Shown: positions 49,469 to 62,291 of the stretch, piece by piece | Layout of the letters: each line of letters begins with the position of its first letter | Numbering within the stretch: position 1 is the stretch's first letter | Assembly (NCBI GenBank): GCA_022393335.1 | Contig: JAJEKB010020756.1 | Coordinates: 1-64,000, forward strand | DNA from: Macrotrachela quadricornifera | Taxonomy: Eukaryota > Rotifera > Eurotatoria > Philodinida > Philodinidae | Length of the DNA: 64,000 bases | Direction of reading: 5' to 3' | Notes under the pieces: model-generated | What the model saw: the letters and a program-made list of their open reading frames with translations, nothing else | Told to the model about the DNA's origin: nothing | Databases searched by the model: none | Position numbers and translations under genes: made by a program

Positions 49469-50370
49469 ATACTTTTTTGTTTTAACAACAACGTGTCATT
49501 CGTATCATATTTCGATGTATTTGAAACAAGAAGACATGATCGTTTCTTTTTCTCTTATCTATCGTTCTTGTTCATTTCTTTTATCTTGGTAACATGATTG
49601 AGACAGTGAAATTACTTAAGAATCGTAACAGGTGAAGAATGTATCTCGATGAGAATATTCACTGTCAGAGCAGTCTACTAGAACATACCATAATCTCCTC
49701 GAGCAATATCAGTGAATTTCTCGTAAATCATCATTACCTCCTACTTCGATTTCAATGCATCTTTTTTTTTGCATCAGCGTTTTAGTGATGATCAACCAAC
49801 ACTAGTGGATTCGGTGAACAACAGATTCTCGATTGACCTACTCGTGAATGTACAGGAATGAAACATTTTGTACCACCTTTTCATTCACAATTTTCAGACA
49901 TAAGAAAAAAGGGCGTTCGTAAGGAAGGGCGACAATTGATTTTTCAAGATAAAATCATGAAATTTGATGGAAGTTCGAGATGAATATGATCGGATGATCG
50001 TGACAGTAAAAACAGCGAAATCGTAATGAAAAGACAGGATTTTTGAAAATGTGTTTATGTTTGCTCTTCTTCGAAAGATATTAAATAGCTCACTAGTTTT
50101 TATTCTAAGATCTTAGACAAGCGATGTCGTAATATACACGGCACTTCTTTTTTGACAGACAAAAAAATAGAACATATATAGAGAAATACACAGAGAGACA
50201 GAAGAAATAGCACAAATAGATGAGAAGCTAGAGTTCGACTACACCTGATCACCGCATCAACATCTAAAATTACAGTGAGTGTAAATTAAAAAAGATAAAC
50301 GCTCTTTTTCATTGAAATTCCACTGTGCAAAGTTAGAACAAAGCAAAACAAGTACTCGCTGTGTCTTTTA
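49469..50370. other. Intergenic DNA 3' of the ADP-ribosyltransferase
   Basis: No gene recognised; moderately mixed composition, perhaps 3' UTR and old repeat. Confidence 0.35.
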
Positions 50371-51201
50371 CGAGGGACGTTCAAAAATTTTCCAGACCGG
50401 TTTTACTAAAAACAAGAATAAGTGCTGATGCATTTGTATCAGTGCCTGTATTTTTATACTAACAGAAAATTAAAAACTGGAACAAAGTTTTATGATTTGA
50501 AAGACTAGTTGCCATCCAATATCTGTGAATATATGGTGACAGTTCACAATGATACTGCTCTATCACATATTACAATATATAAATGCGCTCGTCGTTCTAA
50601 AGATGAATATCAAGCTATTAGTGATAGATCCAAGTATGATGGATATGTCGGTCACATAATGTTAAAGAATGTCATATTTTCATAAATTGACTTTACTCAT
50701 ATATAATGGATCATATAAATTATTATACGATGTAAATTCGTAATGGTAATAGTGTCTACTATTTATCCAGATTCAATTCGAGTACCTTAGATTATCAAGC
50801 TTGTAATAGTTTTAAGTTATGCCTTTCATACATAAATGATTACAAATATATAATTATCCGTCATCACAAAAACGATTCCACTTGAAAGTCATCGTGAGAG
50901 ATATATAATTGATCATCATCAACTGCCACTAAATATTCATAAATATTCAATAGGACATGGCCTTCTAGAGCAAAATATTTTATCGCTGAAAGGTGCTCAA
51001 AACTTTTGACTTTCTGCCAATGTATAAATAGTGGTCTAAAATGTATTTCGATATTTTCTTATGTACCTGTAATTCAACTGAACTTACGTTATCTATAGAT
51101 AGAGAACTGTATAAACTCTACACAGGCAGTGTTACAAATACACTGGTGCTTATTCTTGTTTTTTAATAAAAACAGTCCGGAAATTTTTTGAACGTCCCTC
51201 G
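50371..51201 (+). mobile_element. Deleted mariner element with intact TIRs
   Basis: The left TIR CGAGGGACGTTCAAAAATTT pairs with the right terminus (AAATTTTTTGAACGTCCCTC, then G). The match extends inward over about 80 bases. Both ends are flanked by TA, the mariner target duplication. At 831 bp it is shorter than the usual 1.2-1.3 kb. A plus-strand remnant reads TALSHITIYKCARRSKDEYQ, like a worn HTH region. No catalytic block is seen. Confidence 0.82.
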
Positions 51202-53096
51202 TATATCAGTTTTCAGTGTTCGATGGAACTGGAAAAAGTCTAAGAGGGTCAATTAAATTAAAAAATGTTGATCTGAAATTTTTGCCCATGAATAGTTCTC
51301 GTGGCCATAAGAATGTCCTAAAAATTTCAGCCCAAAATAATGTTTTCTTCTTGAAATATTGAATATGTATAAAACGATCATGTGTCATGAGCAAAGCTTA
51401 GAAAATTGGACCATGAGAATTATCCATTGACAAAGTTTCAGGTCATAGTTCCATAATTCGATTGGTTCATATATACATTGGTAGAGGACGGAAATTCAAT
51501 AAAACGGTCATGACTCAATAACTACACCGTATAGAGAGGAACTCTTTTATGTAGGCTTTTGTTAACCCTTAGTTTGTGTCGTGGAGTTCGAGCAGACCCA
51601 TTCTACAGTTCTTGATGCAGTGCTCCTTCTAGATTTGATATTTCGGGGTATTTCTTTAGTGTAATCTCTAGTCTAGTGATGATGATTAATGTCATAAACA
51701 TAATGCATATATAGTGCTAAAATAGAGAAAATCAGTCTATGGGTCCATACGGATCCCATGACAGAGTCGGTGTTAGAAGAACAAATACTCGTCGCATCTT
51801 CATATCTCAACTTAGTATGGATTTGACAGTTTTGCAAAACCAACGTGGTAGTCATGAACCGCGTCTTATGCCAAAAGTGAAACTTACTTTACTTTTCCTT
51901 GATTATCGTCTTCGGTCAAATAGTGTTGAAGAACTTAGTGTGAACAAGGATCCGAATCGAGAAAAAAAAGATATTATCTATGTTCAGCATGAATTGAAAG
52001 AATTGCACAGCTTGTTTCAAAAATGTTACATCTTCATCCTGCGAAGGTGGAGTCAGACACATCAGTCAGCATAATGATGGTCTTTACCGCCTGATAGTGC
52101 ATGAATGACTAGCTTGAATAGAAAGAAAATACTGAGTTTTTGTTATAATCTGTAGTTGGGTCCATTCGGACCTCATGCTACAGATGAAGTTTCAAAACGA
52201 GAACACAAACGAAAGGTTAATATAGAAACGAAAAGTTTCCTTATTCATGTAAAATTATAGTGCGTAATGTTCGTTCAAATTTCCATCATGATGTTATCGT
52301 TTGACCAATCATAGATTACTGCATGAGTATAGAAAGCATTTAGTATTACAAGTATATATAGACGGAATTTTTTCTAACGGTTTTGTACGTTAATGTAGTA
52401 TGACTCTAATTACTGTTGATATACTCTATGTATAAATATAACAAACTTTCGTTATGTTTTAGTTCTTTTTCTTTTGTTTCTATTGTCAATAGCCAACAAT
52501 TATGTATATCTAGGTACAAGAATAATGTCATACTTGTATTATTTTTAAGAAGCAACGTCGTTATTGTTTTCTACTGTTGCTGTTATTTCAATGATGAAGT
52601 TTAACAAGCAGAAGTTCAGTCAATGTTGTTCAACGTGTTAATAATATACTCTAACATATTGAAGAATCTATAGCTAAAATTATATATTGATTGATTAGAG
52701 AGAGACAGAGAAAAGTTTATTAGGATAGTTTTCTAACTTATCTAAATGTTTAATAAGCATAATTTCCTTTTAAATTGTAAAGAATTGAATATAGTCTCAA
52801 TGTTTAAACTTTACAAAAAAAACAGGTGATTTTACTAATTTTTCTATTCGCTTGATCACAATATTATCGTTGCAACACTTGTATGAGTATGAGCATGATG
52901 CCATTCTCAATTATCGAAATCAGACTGTAAAAACTAGAGGAATAATACGATATTGATGAAATGGAACATATGCTCAGTACACCGCGTCTGTTCATGATAG
53001 ATCGAAAAATATTTATGTGTCGTATATTTTCTGGTGAAAATTAAAAATGCTTGTTGAGAGATAATCTTCAGAATACAAATGAACATCATAATCTTC
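51202..53096. other. Intergenic DNA
   Basis: ORFs at 51739-52074 (111 codons) and 52416-52604 open with a start codon but show no family motifs. Two TGGGTCCAT..GGA.C.CATG segments (51738 and 52154) suggest a weak internal repeat. Confidence 0.35.
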
Positions 53097-53214
53097 GCTT
53101 ACGGCCATACCACGTTGAATACACCAGTTCTCGTCCGATCACTGAAGTTAAGCAACGTCGGGCTCGGTTAGTACTTGGATGGGTGACCGCCTGGGAATAC
53201 CGAGTGTCGTAAGC
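53097..53214 (+). rRNA. 5S rRNA: 5S ribosomal RNA
   Basis: A full-length 118-nt 5S sequence. The 5' GCTTACGGCCATACCAC and 3' GTCGTAAGC strands form helix I. The internal Pol III promoter elements are conserved: AAGTTAAGCAACGTCGGGCT (box A region), then GGTTAGTACTTGGATGGGTG and ACCGCCTGGGAATACC (box C). T residues at 53215-53220 follow directly. No other copy is in the window, so this is a dispersed 5S gene here, unless an array lies outside. The 63-codon minus-strand ORF over it is a shadow. Confidence 0.97.
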
Positions 53215-53220
53215 TTTTTT
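53215..53220 (+). terminator. Pol III terminator of 5S rRNA
   Basis: TTTTTT directly after the 3' end of the 5S gene. Confidence 0.9.
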
Positions 53221-53840
53221 CATTTCATATCTTTTTATCATTTTATATAGTATTACTAATTTCGAATCATTATCCACCGACGATAAAACATTTTTTGTCC
53301 AGCATCATCATTGAAAATGTTGACCAAACTTTTCTAAAGTTGTCTTCATTAATAGAAGAATAAAGAGAAAGCAAAGATTTAGTTTACAATAAACAGATTA
53401 TTGAAAAATCTATTTTGAACTGTTATATTCTAGAAGAAAAGTAAAAAGGTATTTTTATGTTATTACATTTCATCTTACACATAATTAACATCTCACTTAA
53501 TGCTATTATATTAATCATTGACATTTTGTTTTCATTGTATGACGTCATTCAATTATGTTTTCCTATGAAAATTTTCATCTTTGTTTTGTTCATTCATAAA
53601 ACGTCTAATATCTGGTTTCACAGCATTTCGAATGCTATAGATTGCTTGTCACAAAAAAAACACACCAGGAATAAAGACATAGGCATGACTTTTGCTAAAA
53701 ACTTACTTTGTACTGCCTATGTATTTAATCTTAAACAAATTTGCCTAGTGAAATATATTTTTCGATCAAATAACATAATATCATGATTTATTATTTTCTC
53801 CATTTTACTGTCAAAACACTTGTAATAAAACCAAATCAAG
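53221..53840. other. Intergenic DNA with one doubtful ORF
   Basis: An ATG-initiated 109-codon frame ends at 53786 (MLLHFILHIINISLNAIILI at its start). It is hydrophobic at the N-terminus but has no recognisable family, is embedded in AT-rich DNA and may be chance. Confidence 0.3.
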
Positions 53841-53847
53841 TATAAAA
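53841..53847 (+). promoter_or_regulatory. TATA box candidate of the small secreted peptide gene
   Basis: TATAAAA (in CAAGTATAAAAGAAAACG) stands 50 bases before the ATG at 53891. A normal TATA-to-start distance would leave a 5' UTR of about 20 bases. Confidence 0.5.
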
Positions 53848-53890
53848 GAAAACGACAATTTCGGTTTAAAAATAACTGAATAAATAAATC

Positions 53891-54079
53891 ATGTTCCGAT
53901 TTCTTCTTATTATTCTATTGATAATTTTATTATTTCTACAAATAACAACAAGTGATACAAGATTTTTAACAAAATTAACTAAACGACGCTTTCGAAATCA
54001 AAATGAATTAATGAAAATTATTTGTGGCGAAGATGGAATTTATTGCAAACGTAACTTACAAGAATTATATTTTCATTAA
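53891..54079 (+). CDS. Small secreted peptide precursor, neuropeptide-like
   Basis: 62 residues, single exon, ATG-started. Residues 1-21 (MFRFLLIILLIILLFLQITT) form a strong signal peptide. The rest is basic, with a KRR site followed by FRNQNELMKIICGEDGIYC, then KR, then NLQELYFH. So a 19-residue peptide lies between dibasic convertase sites and ends in a C-x6-C pair that could form a disulfide ring, as in cyclic neuropeptides. There is no amidation Gly before the KR. A TATA-like box lies close upstream. I cannot assign a known peptide family. An antimicrobial peptide or a chance ORF are alternatives. Confidence 0.5.
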   Translation: MFRFLLIILLIILLFLQITTSDTRFLTKLTKRRFRNQNELMKIICGEDGIYCKRNLQELYFH

Positions 54080-54304
54080 TTTTTTTTTAATGTATTATTT
54101 AACTCTATTCTTTATTTATCATAATATATTATTAATTGATTAAGTATACAAATCATTTTAACTTTGTGTAGTCGATGAAAAACAAGAGAAAATTAATCTT
54201 TTCAAAAACCTTATCTATTGAGTCAGACAAGAAAATATTTGTTTTCACATTTATTGTTAATCAAATTAAAAGTACAAGACAAAAACTGAATGGATAAATA
54301 TATT

Positions 54305-54919
54305 TTATTTGAAATCATCTACACTGAACATACCCTAAAGAACAAAAGAAAATTCTTTCAATATTTTTTACTAAAAATAACTTACACGAGCACGTCTTAA
54401 AATTGAATCTTTACTAGCATCATATGGATGTTCTTTACTTGGAATTTCTAATATTGCAGGAATTGATTTATCATGACCATCAACTGTTCCACGAATCATT
54501 TCAGCAATCTATTTAAAAAAAAAAAAAAAAAAGATTCTTATTAATAAAATAATAAATCCTACATATTGACTAATAAGTATAATGCCAATATCATCACGAT
54601 TAAGAAAACTTTTAAATGTTTCATCAATATCTGATAGTTTTGTATCTATTAATAAATTAAAAATTAATAAAAGAAGTTTTTGTTTAATTATGTAAAACTA
54701 ACTTTTATCAACAATTAAAAAATTTGGTTTACGTGTTTTAATATTTAATTCACCAATACCACCTAATAAAAAACCAGTAACTGTATCCTTTAAATAATTA
54801 TAAAGATAAATTGAAAGAAAATAATTAATTTAACTAACTTCATCGCCAATTATAGCTATTAATTTACTTTTTCCACCGAAAAGCGTTGGACCAGTACTTG
54901 GTGCAGTACTACTCGTCAT
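54305..54919 (-). CDS. ATP6V1F: V-type H+-ATPase subunit F
   Basis: Subunit of the central stalk (V1 sector) of the vacuolar proton pump. Five exons on the minus strand: 54919-54839, 54787-54703, 54645-54563, 54508-54386, 54334-54305; 133 residues. The near-invariant blocks are all present: [64 protein letters not shown] and RRARGMFSVDD. It is about 14 residues longer than the animal norm at the N-terminus ([16 protein letters not shown]). It converges with the peptide gene at 53891-54079 over about 225 bases. Confidence 0.97.
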
Positions 54920-57900
54920 GATAACTATATAATAATAATAATAATAATAGTAAAAATAAATATTCTATAGACAAGCTTTGTTGACATTGGTAGACAATAT
55001 TAACCAATCAAGATATTTACCAATAACATTTACGTATAATTATCTCGTCGTATCGTATATTTATTGTTAATAATATACGGTATATCATTTTAATTTCTTT
55101 TCTTGATATTTTTTTCTTTAAAATTTATTAGCAATAAATACAATATAAATTTTTTTTATAAAACAATTTATGAGTTTTTGATAGATTTTACTTGAAGTAT
55201 TCGTTAAATCACCAAGTAGATTTCATTTAATTCATACTCATAGAATTATTTTCAAGCGATTAATTATATAATAAATAATATGATAAATCATTTATGGATA
55301 AAATATTCATTTATTATTCTGATTATCTACTTATTTAGATGCAATATATTGGTGTTAAGTATTTGTCACTGATAAATACAAGATATTTTATTGATTCTCA
55401 ATTAGATACTAATTGTTTAGAAGTCAAGCTTTATTCAATAATAATACATTCGTACTCGTTTATATTATCTACAAGCTCTCCTGATAAAGAATATTCGTTA
55501 ATGAGTCTGTTAGGATATTGCTCAATGTTTCAGTAGATAAATGCTTTATATTTGATATCATTTACTAATATACTTGAATAGTTAAGCTGTTCAACATAGA
55601 TTCCAAAAATATTGTGTTTACGACCTGGAGCTATTAGACATAAAATAATTTCTGGCAAGCTATTAACTATTATTTGTCTAAGATCATCCATGCTAGTATT
55701 AGTGGTTGAAAAGATATTCGACTATTAATTTCTTTTTATCTTTATCAATGTTTTATCAAATTAAACGTTGATATTAATAGATCTTGTACAATCTTTTAAA
55801 AATCAGATGAAGTATCAAAGATACTGATCTTTGATTATTTCATTTCAATTTTTATAATATTGTAATTTAATAAAAACTTAACCAGAAAATAAACAGTTAA
55901 GTCTTACCTGATATTTTTACGAGTTTGTGTATCTAACAAGGCAAGTTTGATTTAATAATATGACTATGTAATATCAAAATGAAATTTACTTAGTATTGAA
56001 TACAGACAGTTTTTTTTTATGTTACTTTAATGTTATATATGGTTATCCTTTTATTTTTCAATTAAATCTTGTGATATTGAATATTTGTTTATTGTTCCTG
56101 AACTAATAACGTTACTTCAAATCTAAAAATATTTTATCTATAGTTGTAAGTACATTACATAAAAAATTTCGTTCAGAATTATGAATAGTATCAAAAAATT
56201 TATTTTATAAAATAATTATTGTATTAGTTGATTATTTTTATGTGATGAATTTTGTAGTTAGTGATTTTAAGTATCGATATTCGAAGATTAGTAGAAAAAA
56301 ATTTCAAATAATATTTCCGAACTGCAGCAATCTCAATAAATTCATCATAGAATCTTAAAAAGAAGAAGTCTGTTTTGTGCAACTTATATAACTAAATATC
56401 AATATTATATATTACTTTCAATTAAAATATAATAGAATTGAATTGTTTGTTTTATAAAATGTAAAAAAGGAAACTTAGAAAAAAAAACTCTTGTATATAT
56501 AGTCTGAAGTATTTCTCAAACTATATATAGACATATCAATCGTGACTTTATAAATTGAAATGATAAAATAAAACTTCAATTATTTTACATATAGAATAAG
56601 TGCTTAGAAGTTTCATGTAATGATACTTATAAGAAAATATTTATGATTAATAATTCATTTTGTTAAAATCACTATTGTTATTATTCTAATCAATTATTAT
56701 CGATTTTTTTTAGAATTAAGCATCCAATAATAATAGTTGAAAATAAAATTATAAAATAGATTGTGTTAAACTTCTGACAAAGCAAAAAATAACACTGTAA
56801 AAGTAGAGCATTTTACCTATTATTAAATGTTCTTTTTTTTTTACACTTCTGAGTGCAAAATATGTGTATATCATGTTTATAGGTAGAGGAATATTTTTCT
56901 TCAGTAATGGTGAATATTTATATTAAAAACAAATGTCAACTTTAGTCGTTTTTTTGAGTATCATTTGTACGAGAATATCACTAAATGATTATTGATTTTT
57001 ACTACTTTATAGAAAATCTTTTATAATCCAAGAAATTTACGTAAAACGATCAATGGCTATTATAAATTTAAATTCATCGTGTACATCTACTGATAATGGT
57101 GATTAATTAACAAAAAGTTATAAATATATTCAATAGAGTATCTTCATAATATCTAGTAATAATAGATTATAATACTTTATAAGTAAATTCTTTTTTAATG
57201 AAAAAATTAGTTCAATCTAAACCTCAGTTAGTATTCGAAATAATAAAAGATGATATATTTAATGATTATGAAACTTTTATTTTATCGCATAAAATTGATT
57301 TTGATAGTTTTTTCTTAAAATTCATTTTGCATCATTTAATAACATAAGTAGGTAGTCGTTTTCGTGTAATAATAATTGTGTCATGCAAACAAAAGTTTAT
57401 GATCTTTCATTCTCAATTATAATTCATATTAATTGTTATGATTATTCATTAGATATAATAAATGTTAGAGTAATGGTTTGTTTTTCCTTGTCTGATGATT
57501 CTAATTTACGTTTGTTGTTATGAAAATTCATTTGAGCAAATAAATATCTCACAATTCTATTTCACACCTTTTGAAATAATTAGATTTTGGTAAAAAAATA
57601 ATGCTTTTCATGATATTTTTCTTTTTATAGTAACAAAGAGTAACACATTTTGTTTTTTTCATCGGTATCTGACAATGGCCATGTCCATATTCTAGATTGT
57701 ATACATACGTTTATATTTTTTCTTTCTCTCTCTCTTTTGCCTTTCTTCTGTGCTTGTCGACATAATGATTAGAAGTGCATTCCGTTTGCATTTTATCATT
57801 ATATGATGCTTCGAATGATTTGAGCAAATGAAACAAAATCATAGTTATGATGATAATAGCTATCAAAGGTAAATACCTTATTTTTTTTCTCTACATATGC

Positions 57901-58419
57901 TTTTTTTTCGATACATCTGTCATTTGTCGTTACCCCGTTTTTTTTTAACCCGTTAAAACATCAGTTGTGCTTATTGACGACGGGGTTTTTCTCTTTTGTG
58001 TATGTGTTTATAGACCGATTTACATGCTGCCACCACTCTTGTATTAATGTGATGATTGTTTCTCTCCCTCACGTTTTCTTTCGTTTCTTGTTGTGTTCTG
58101 CCTTGTCATGACAGACACATACATCTATCATATGATTCTACACTTTTTCTTTCTTTTCTTTTCTCTCACTTCCATATGATTTCCCTCTACTGTCTGTCGT
58201 ACTCATTGTTCTACTAAATATTGATAGTAGTAATAATATTATTAATTATAACGACCTTGTACATTTATATTTTAGTTTATAATTGTTGATATGATTAATT
58301 CAGAGTTTCAATATCCATTTCTTCATTGGTAAATCTTTTCATCTTCAAATTTATCTGACATCTACAAATAAAATCAGAACGATTGTAAGATAGTTTATTT
58401 GTCAACAAGACCCATACCA
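54920..58419. other. 3.5-kb gene-free divergent intergenic region
   Basis: It lies between the minus-strand V-ATPase F gene and the plus-strand tousled-like kinase. A TAA/TAG trinucleotide repeat lies directly upstream of the V-ATPase start (54928-54955). Pyrimidine-rich stretches near 57715-57750, 57880-57960 and 58060-58200 may be kinase promoter or 5' UTR. No gene or structured repeat recognised in 55-57.7 kb. Confidence 0.4.
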
Positions 58420-61403
58420 ATGTCATATTTGCAACAAAAAGAACAAGCTGCATCGATATTTTCTACGTATGTCCTTATAGATATTGTAATCTTCATGATC
58501 ATTATGTATTTAATAATGAAAAAAAAAGCATTTAAAGTACATTTACTTTTTCATGTTTATAAGTCATGCCTATTAACTTGAAAGAGAAACACAATAAAGT
58601 ACATTCTTAAAAATAAAATATTTATATAGATATTTTTCTTTTCATTGAAAAGGGATGAAAAAATGAAATTATCAGATAGTGTTTTAACGAAAATATTATC
58701 ATCATCATCATCTGATCCGATTTTATCACAATATAATCTAAAAACTTCATTTTCTACATCAAATATGTTAACTTATTCATCATTAATGTCAGAAACAATA
58801 AATACTATTGAATCTCGTAAACGTAAACGATCAATAAATGATTCTTCTATATTTATTATACCTTCAATACCTGCAAAACGACCAACTTCTCTCACCATGT
58901 TTCTTCCAAAAATAATACCGTCTAACAATTCAATTATGATGCTTCTTAATAATAGTAAATTAATTCAAACGGAGCCAAAAAATTCATTTTCTTCGTTTAT
59001 ATCTAGTCATCAATATGATGCTGAACAAGAACAGTTAATAACACAAATAAATGAATTACATCGTGTTAAATCAGATGTACAATATCAATATGAATCAACT
59101 GTTGAAACAATAAAACGTTGTTTGATTATAACACGTTCATTACTTGTTGATAAATCTCAACTTGAAAAAAAACAATTGCGAGAAAAAGCGATGGAAAATC
59201 GTTTACGTCTTGGTCAATTTACCACACAACGACAAGGTACATCATTTGTTGAACAATGGATTGATGGATCTGATTTTTTGGATAAACAACATGCACAAGA
59301 ACAATTAATACAAACAAAAAAAAATCTTAATAAAGAACGGAAAATTTTAACAAAAAAGAAATTATTTTTACAACAACAAAAGCAATTAACATCGACAACA
59401 ATAATCGATGAAACAAATAATGATAATAGTAATTTTAATTCTCAAAATATTATTCATCCAATGTATACTCCACCAAAGAAATTGAAACGAATGGATAAAA
59501 ATTTAACTAACAAAATATTTACTAGGTAAATTTTAAAACAGTAGAGTCATAATAAAAGACAAACATTAGCCTATCTTTTAAGTTGAATTTAATTGTAGAA
59601 TGATGTTCGATTCTATCCAATATATTCTTTCTTTATTCGAGATGACGTTTTAATATACAAAACTCTTCGAATAGAAGAGAAATTTAAGATGTAATTCGAT
59701 ACGAATGATTACAAAATTGTTATAAAGTTAAGCGGAAAGCATAATATTACAAAACAGCTGTTTACTATATTAATTAAATATATCCATAAGAATTTATTTA
59801 ATAGCGAACGAATGGTATTTTTACATAACTCTAGATATGTTCTTGATATAGAATGAGATTTCTACTTAACAATTATAAAGAAATTTTAATTTTAGTCCAC
59901 AAAAATCTACATCACTTATTGCTACATTAAATAATGGACCTTTAAATGGTTCATCATATTATCCGACACAATTATTTTTTGATAATTCAAATGACGGCCA
60001 TTGTTTATTTTCTCTGGATATTAATCCTCCGAATGATAGTGGTAGTTCATCATCTTCATCATCATCTTTTATATCAAATTCATCAACATCTATTGTAACA
60101 TTAAAAGATTGGTATGAATATGATGAAGTTTTTCGTCTTCGACAATTAACACTTAAACGTGAAGAATATGAATTAACTCAAGATTTAGAAGAACTTAATC
60201 GTGAAAAAAATCTTCATATAAGAGAATTAAAACGTTTATATAATGAAGATCATTCAAGATTTAATAAAAATAATATTCTTAATGATCGTTATTTACTTTT
60301 AACACTTATTGGTAAAGGTGGTTTTAGTGAAGTACATCGTGCATTTGATTTACATGAACAGCGTTATGTTGCTTGTAAAATTCATCAATTAAATACAGAA
60401 TGGAGAGATGAAAGAAAAGTTAATTATATTAAACATGCTCTTAGAGAATATACTATACATAAATCTCTTGAACATAAACGTAAGTTTTTCTTGTATTGAT
60501 ACACAGAAATAAGAAATATCTATTTAGGTATTGTGAAATTATTTGATGTATTTGAAATTGATACAAATTCATTTTGTACAGTTTTGGAATATTGTGATGG
60601 AAATGATTTAGATTTTTTTCTTAAACAAAATAAGACAATTCCAGAAAGAGAAGCACGTTCAATCATTATACAAATAGTTAGCGCACTTAAATATCTTAAT
60701 ACAGAAATAAAACCAGCTGTGGTTTGTTCTTTAATTATTTATTATAAATTAAATAAGAAGTTTCATTTATTTAGATACATTATGATTTAAAACCAGGTAA
60801 TATTCTTTTGGGAACAGGACATAATAGTGGTGAAATAAAAATAACTGATTTTGGTTTATCAAAACAAATGCATCAAAATATATTTGATGATGATAATGAT
60901 GGAATGGATCTTTCATCTCAAGGTAAATAACAAAAAATACATTCGAAATTTAATCAACTATGGTATTCTTTTAGGAGCTGGAACTTATTGGTATCTACCA
61001 CCAGAAGTATTTGTTCAAGGTCCAAATCCGCCTAAAATTTCTTCGAAAGTTGATGTTTGGAGTATAGGTTGTAAGTTAAAATCTTTTGATTTGTATTAAA
61101 TAGATTGATTTCTGATTTTGTTTAGGTATTTTTTATCAATGTTTATACGGTCGAAAACCTTATGGCCATAATTTATCTCAGGCAGCTATATTAGAAAATC
61201 AAATAATTTTAAATGCAAAAGAAGTTCAATTTCCTAATCGACCTCAAGTATCAAATGAAGCGAAATTATTTATTCGTCGATGTTTAACTTATCAAGCATG
61301 TGATCGTCCCGATGTTCTACAATTAAGCGAAGATGAATATTTAAAATCTTATCCAAAACGTACAACATCAACATCTTCTTCATCACTTTTTTGTCTGAAA
61401 TAA
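58420..61403 (+). CDS. TLK2: Tousled-like serine/threonine kinase
   Basis: Nuclear kinase that phosphorylates the histone chaperone Asf1 during DNA replication and repair. Exons 58420-58466, 58653-59525, 59896-60479, 60528-60721, 60775-60922, 60975-61070, 61126-61403; about 739 residues. The first small exon ([15 protein letters not shown]) is inferred from phase. An N-terminal polar, basic region (ESRKRKRSI) leads to coiled coils (about 150-215 and 390-435, [20 protein letters not shown]). The kinase domain has GKGGFSEV (446-453), K468 in [12 protein letters not shown] in [11 protein letters not shown] (D570), DFG D591 in [22 protein letters not shown] and [25 protein letters not shown] and [10 protein letters not shown] are TLK signatures. 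One copy here, so TLK1 or TLK2 cannot be told apart. Confidence 0.95.
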
Positions 61404-61625
61404 ATTACTAAAATACTTTTGCCTATTGTTTTTGTTAGTAAGTCAACAGTGTATAATTATTTATAATTTGTATTTGAAAAAAAAACATTTATTTAATGAA
61501 CAATTACAAATAACTTTTTGTTTATTTTATGATTTATAAATTGTGTGAAAATTTATATTGATTGTATTTTATATACAAAGTTGTAATCTTATAGATGATC
61601 GTCATCAATTATATATATATATATA
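61404..61625. other. 3' region of the kinase gene
   Basis: AT-rich, probably 3' UTR and spacer, ending in a (TA)n run beside the foldback element. Confidence 0.4.
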
Positions 61626-62091
61626 TGTCGCAGGATAAATTAAAATGCAGTTCAATTTAAAATTATCCTAGTTCGATTAAAATTTTAATTTGAACTAGAG
61701 GAAATTAAAATAAATTTTTGTTTCGCTTATTTTTTGATAAAACTTGCGGGTTCTTATTTCGCGTAGGATGAGGACGAGAGTATGTGGGAGCGCGGTTGTG
61801 ACAGTGAGGATGAAGGTGAAATTGAATGAATGTATGCGAAAGCGAGGGCGAAAAGAAGAAAATCATGATCATTCTCACTATCACGTTCTCACTCTCAATG
61901 TCAGCCTCAAATTGACCTACATGCTTCACCATTCTCACCGTTACACCCTCACCCTCACATACTCTCAATCTTATCCCACGCGCAATAAGAATATGCAAGT
62001 TTTACTTAAGGAATAAGTGAAACAAAAATTTATTTTAATTTCTCCTAGGACAGTTTTAAATTGAACTGCATTTTAATTTATTCTGCGACAT
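61626..62091. mobile_element. Foldback MITE, about 465 bp
   Basis: The left end ATGTCGCAGGATAAATTAAA is mirrored by the right end TTTAATTTATTCTGCGACAT. The inverted match continues with gaps for 150 or more bases (ATGCAGTTCAATTTAAAA, AAATAAATTTTTGTTTC, AAAACTTGC). The interior is G-rich on one half and C-rich on the other (GAGGGTGAGGGTG against its complement), giving mirrored ORFs on both strands that are not genes. Both ends abut TATATA, consistent with a TA target. Confidence 0.8.
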
Positions 62092-62291
62092 ATATACATA
62101 ATATATTCTATTCGAAAATGAAGATGATTATAATATTATGAATTGTTCTTAAAGGAGGAGATCAATAAAGAAGCGAAATCGGTTTTCACTCAGGGTTATA
62201 AGATAGGAAAATTAGAAATCCAAAGAATTATTTTCAAAATCGGAAAAAATCGAAAAACTGTTTTTTTTCATGAATAAATCTAGAGTAAGTA

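Noticed and set aside
51739..52074. 111-codon ORF as a gene
   Set aside because: There are no motifs, no splice context and no codon pattern like the real exons here; left as intergenic.
53086..53277. 63-codon minus-strand ORF
   Set aside because: It is antisense to the 5S rRNA gene.
61705..62016. Mirrored ORFs of 97 and 90 codons
   Set aside because: They fall in the arms of a foldback MITE.
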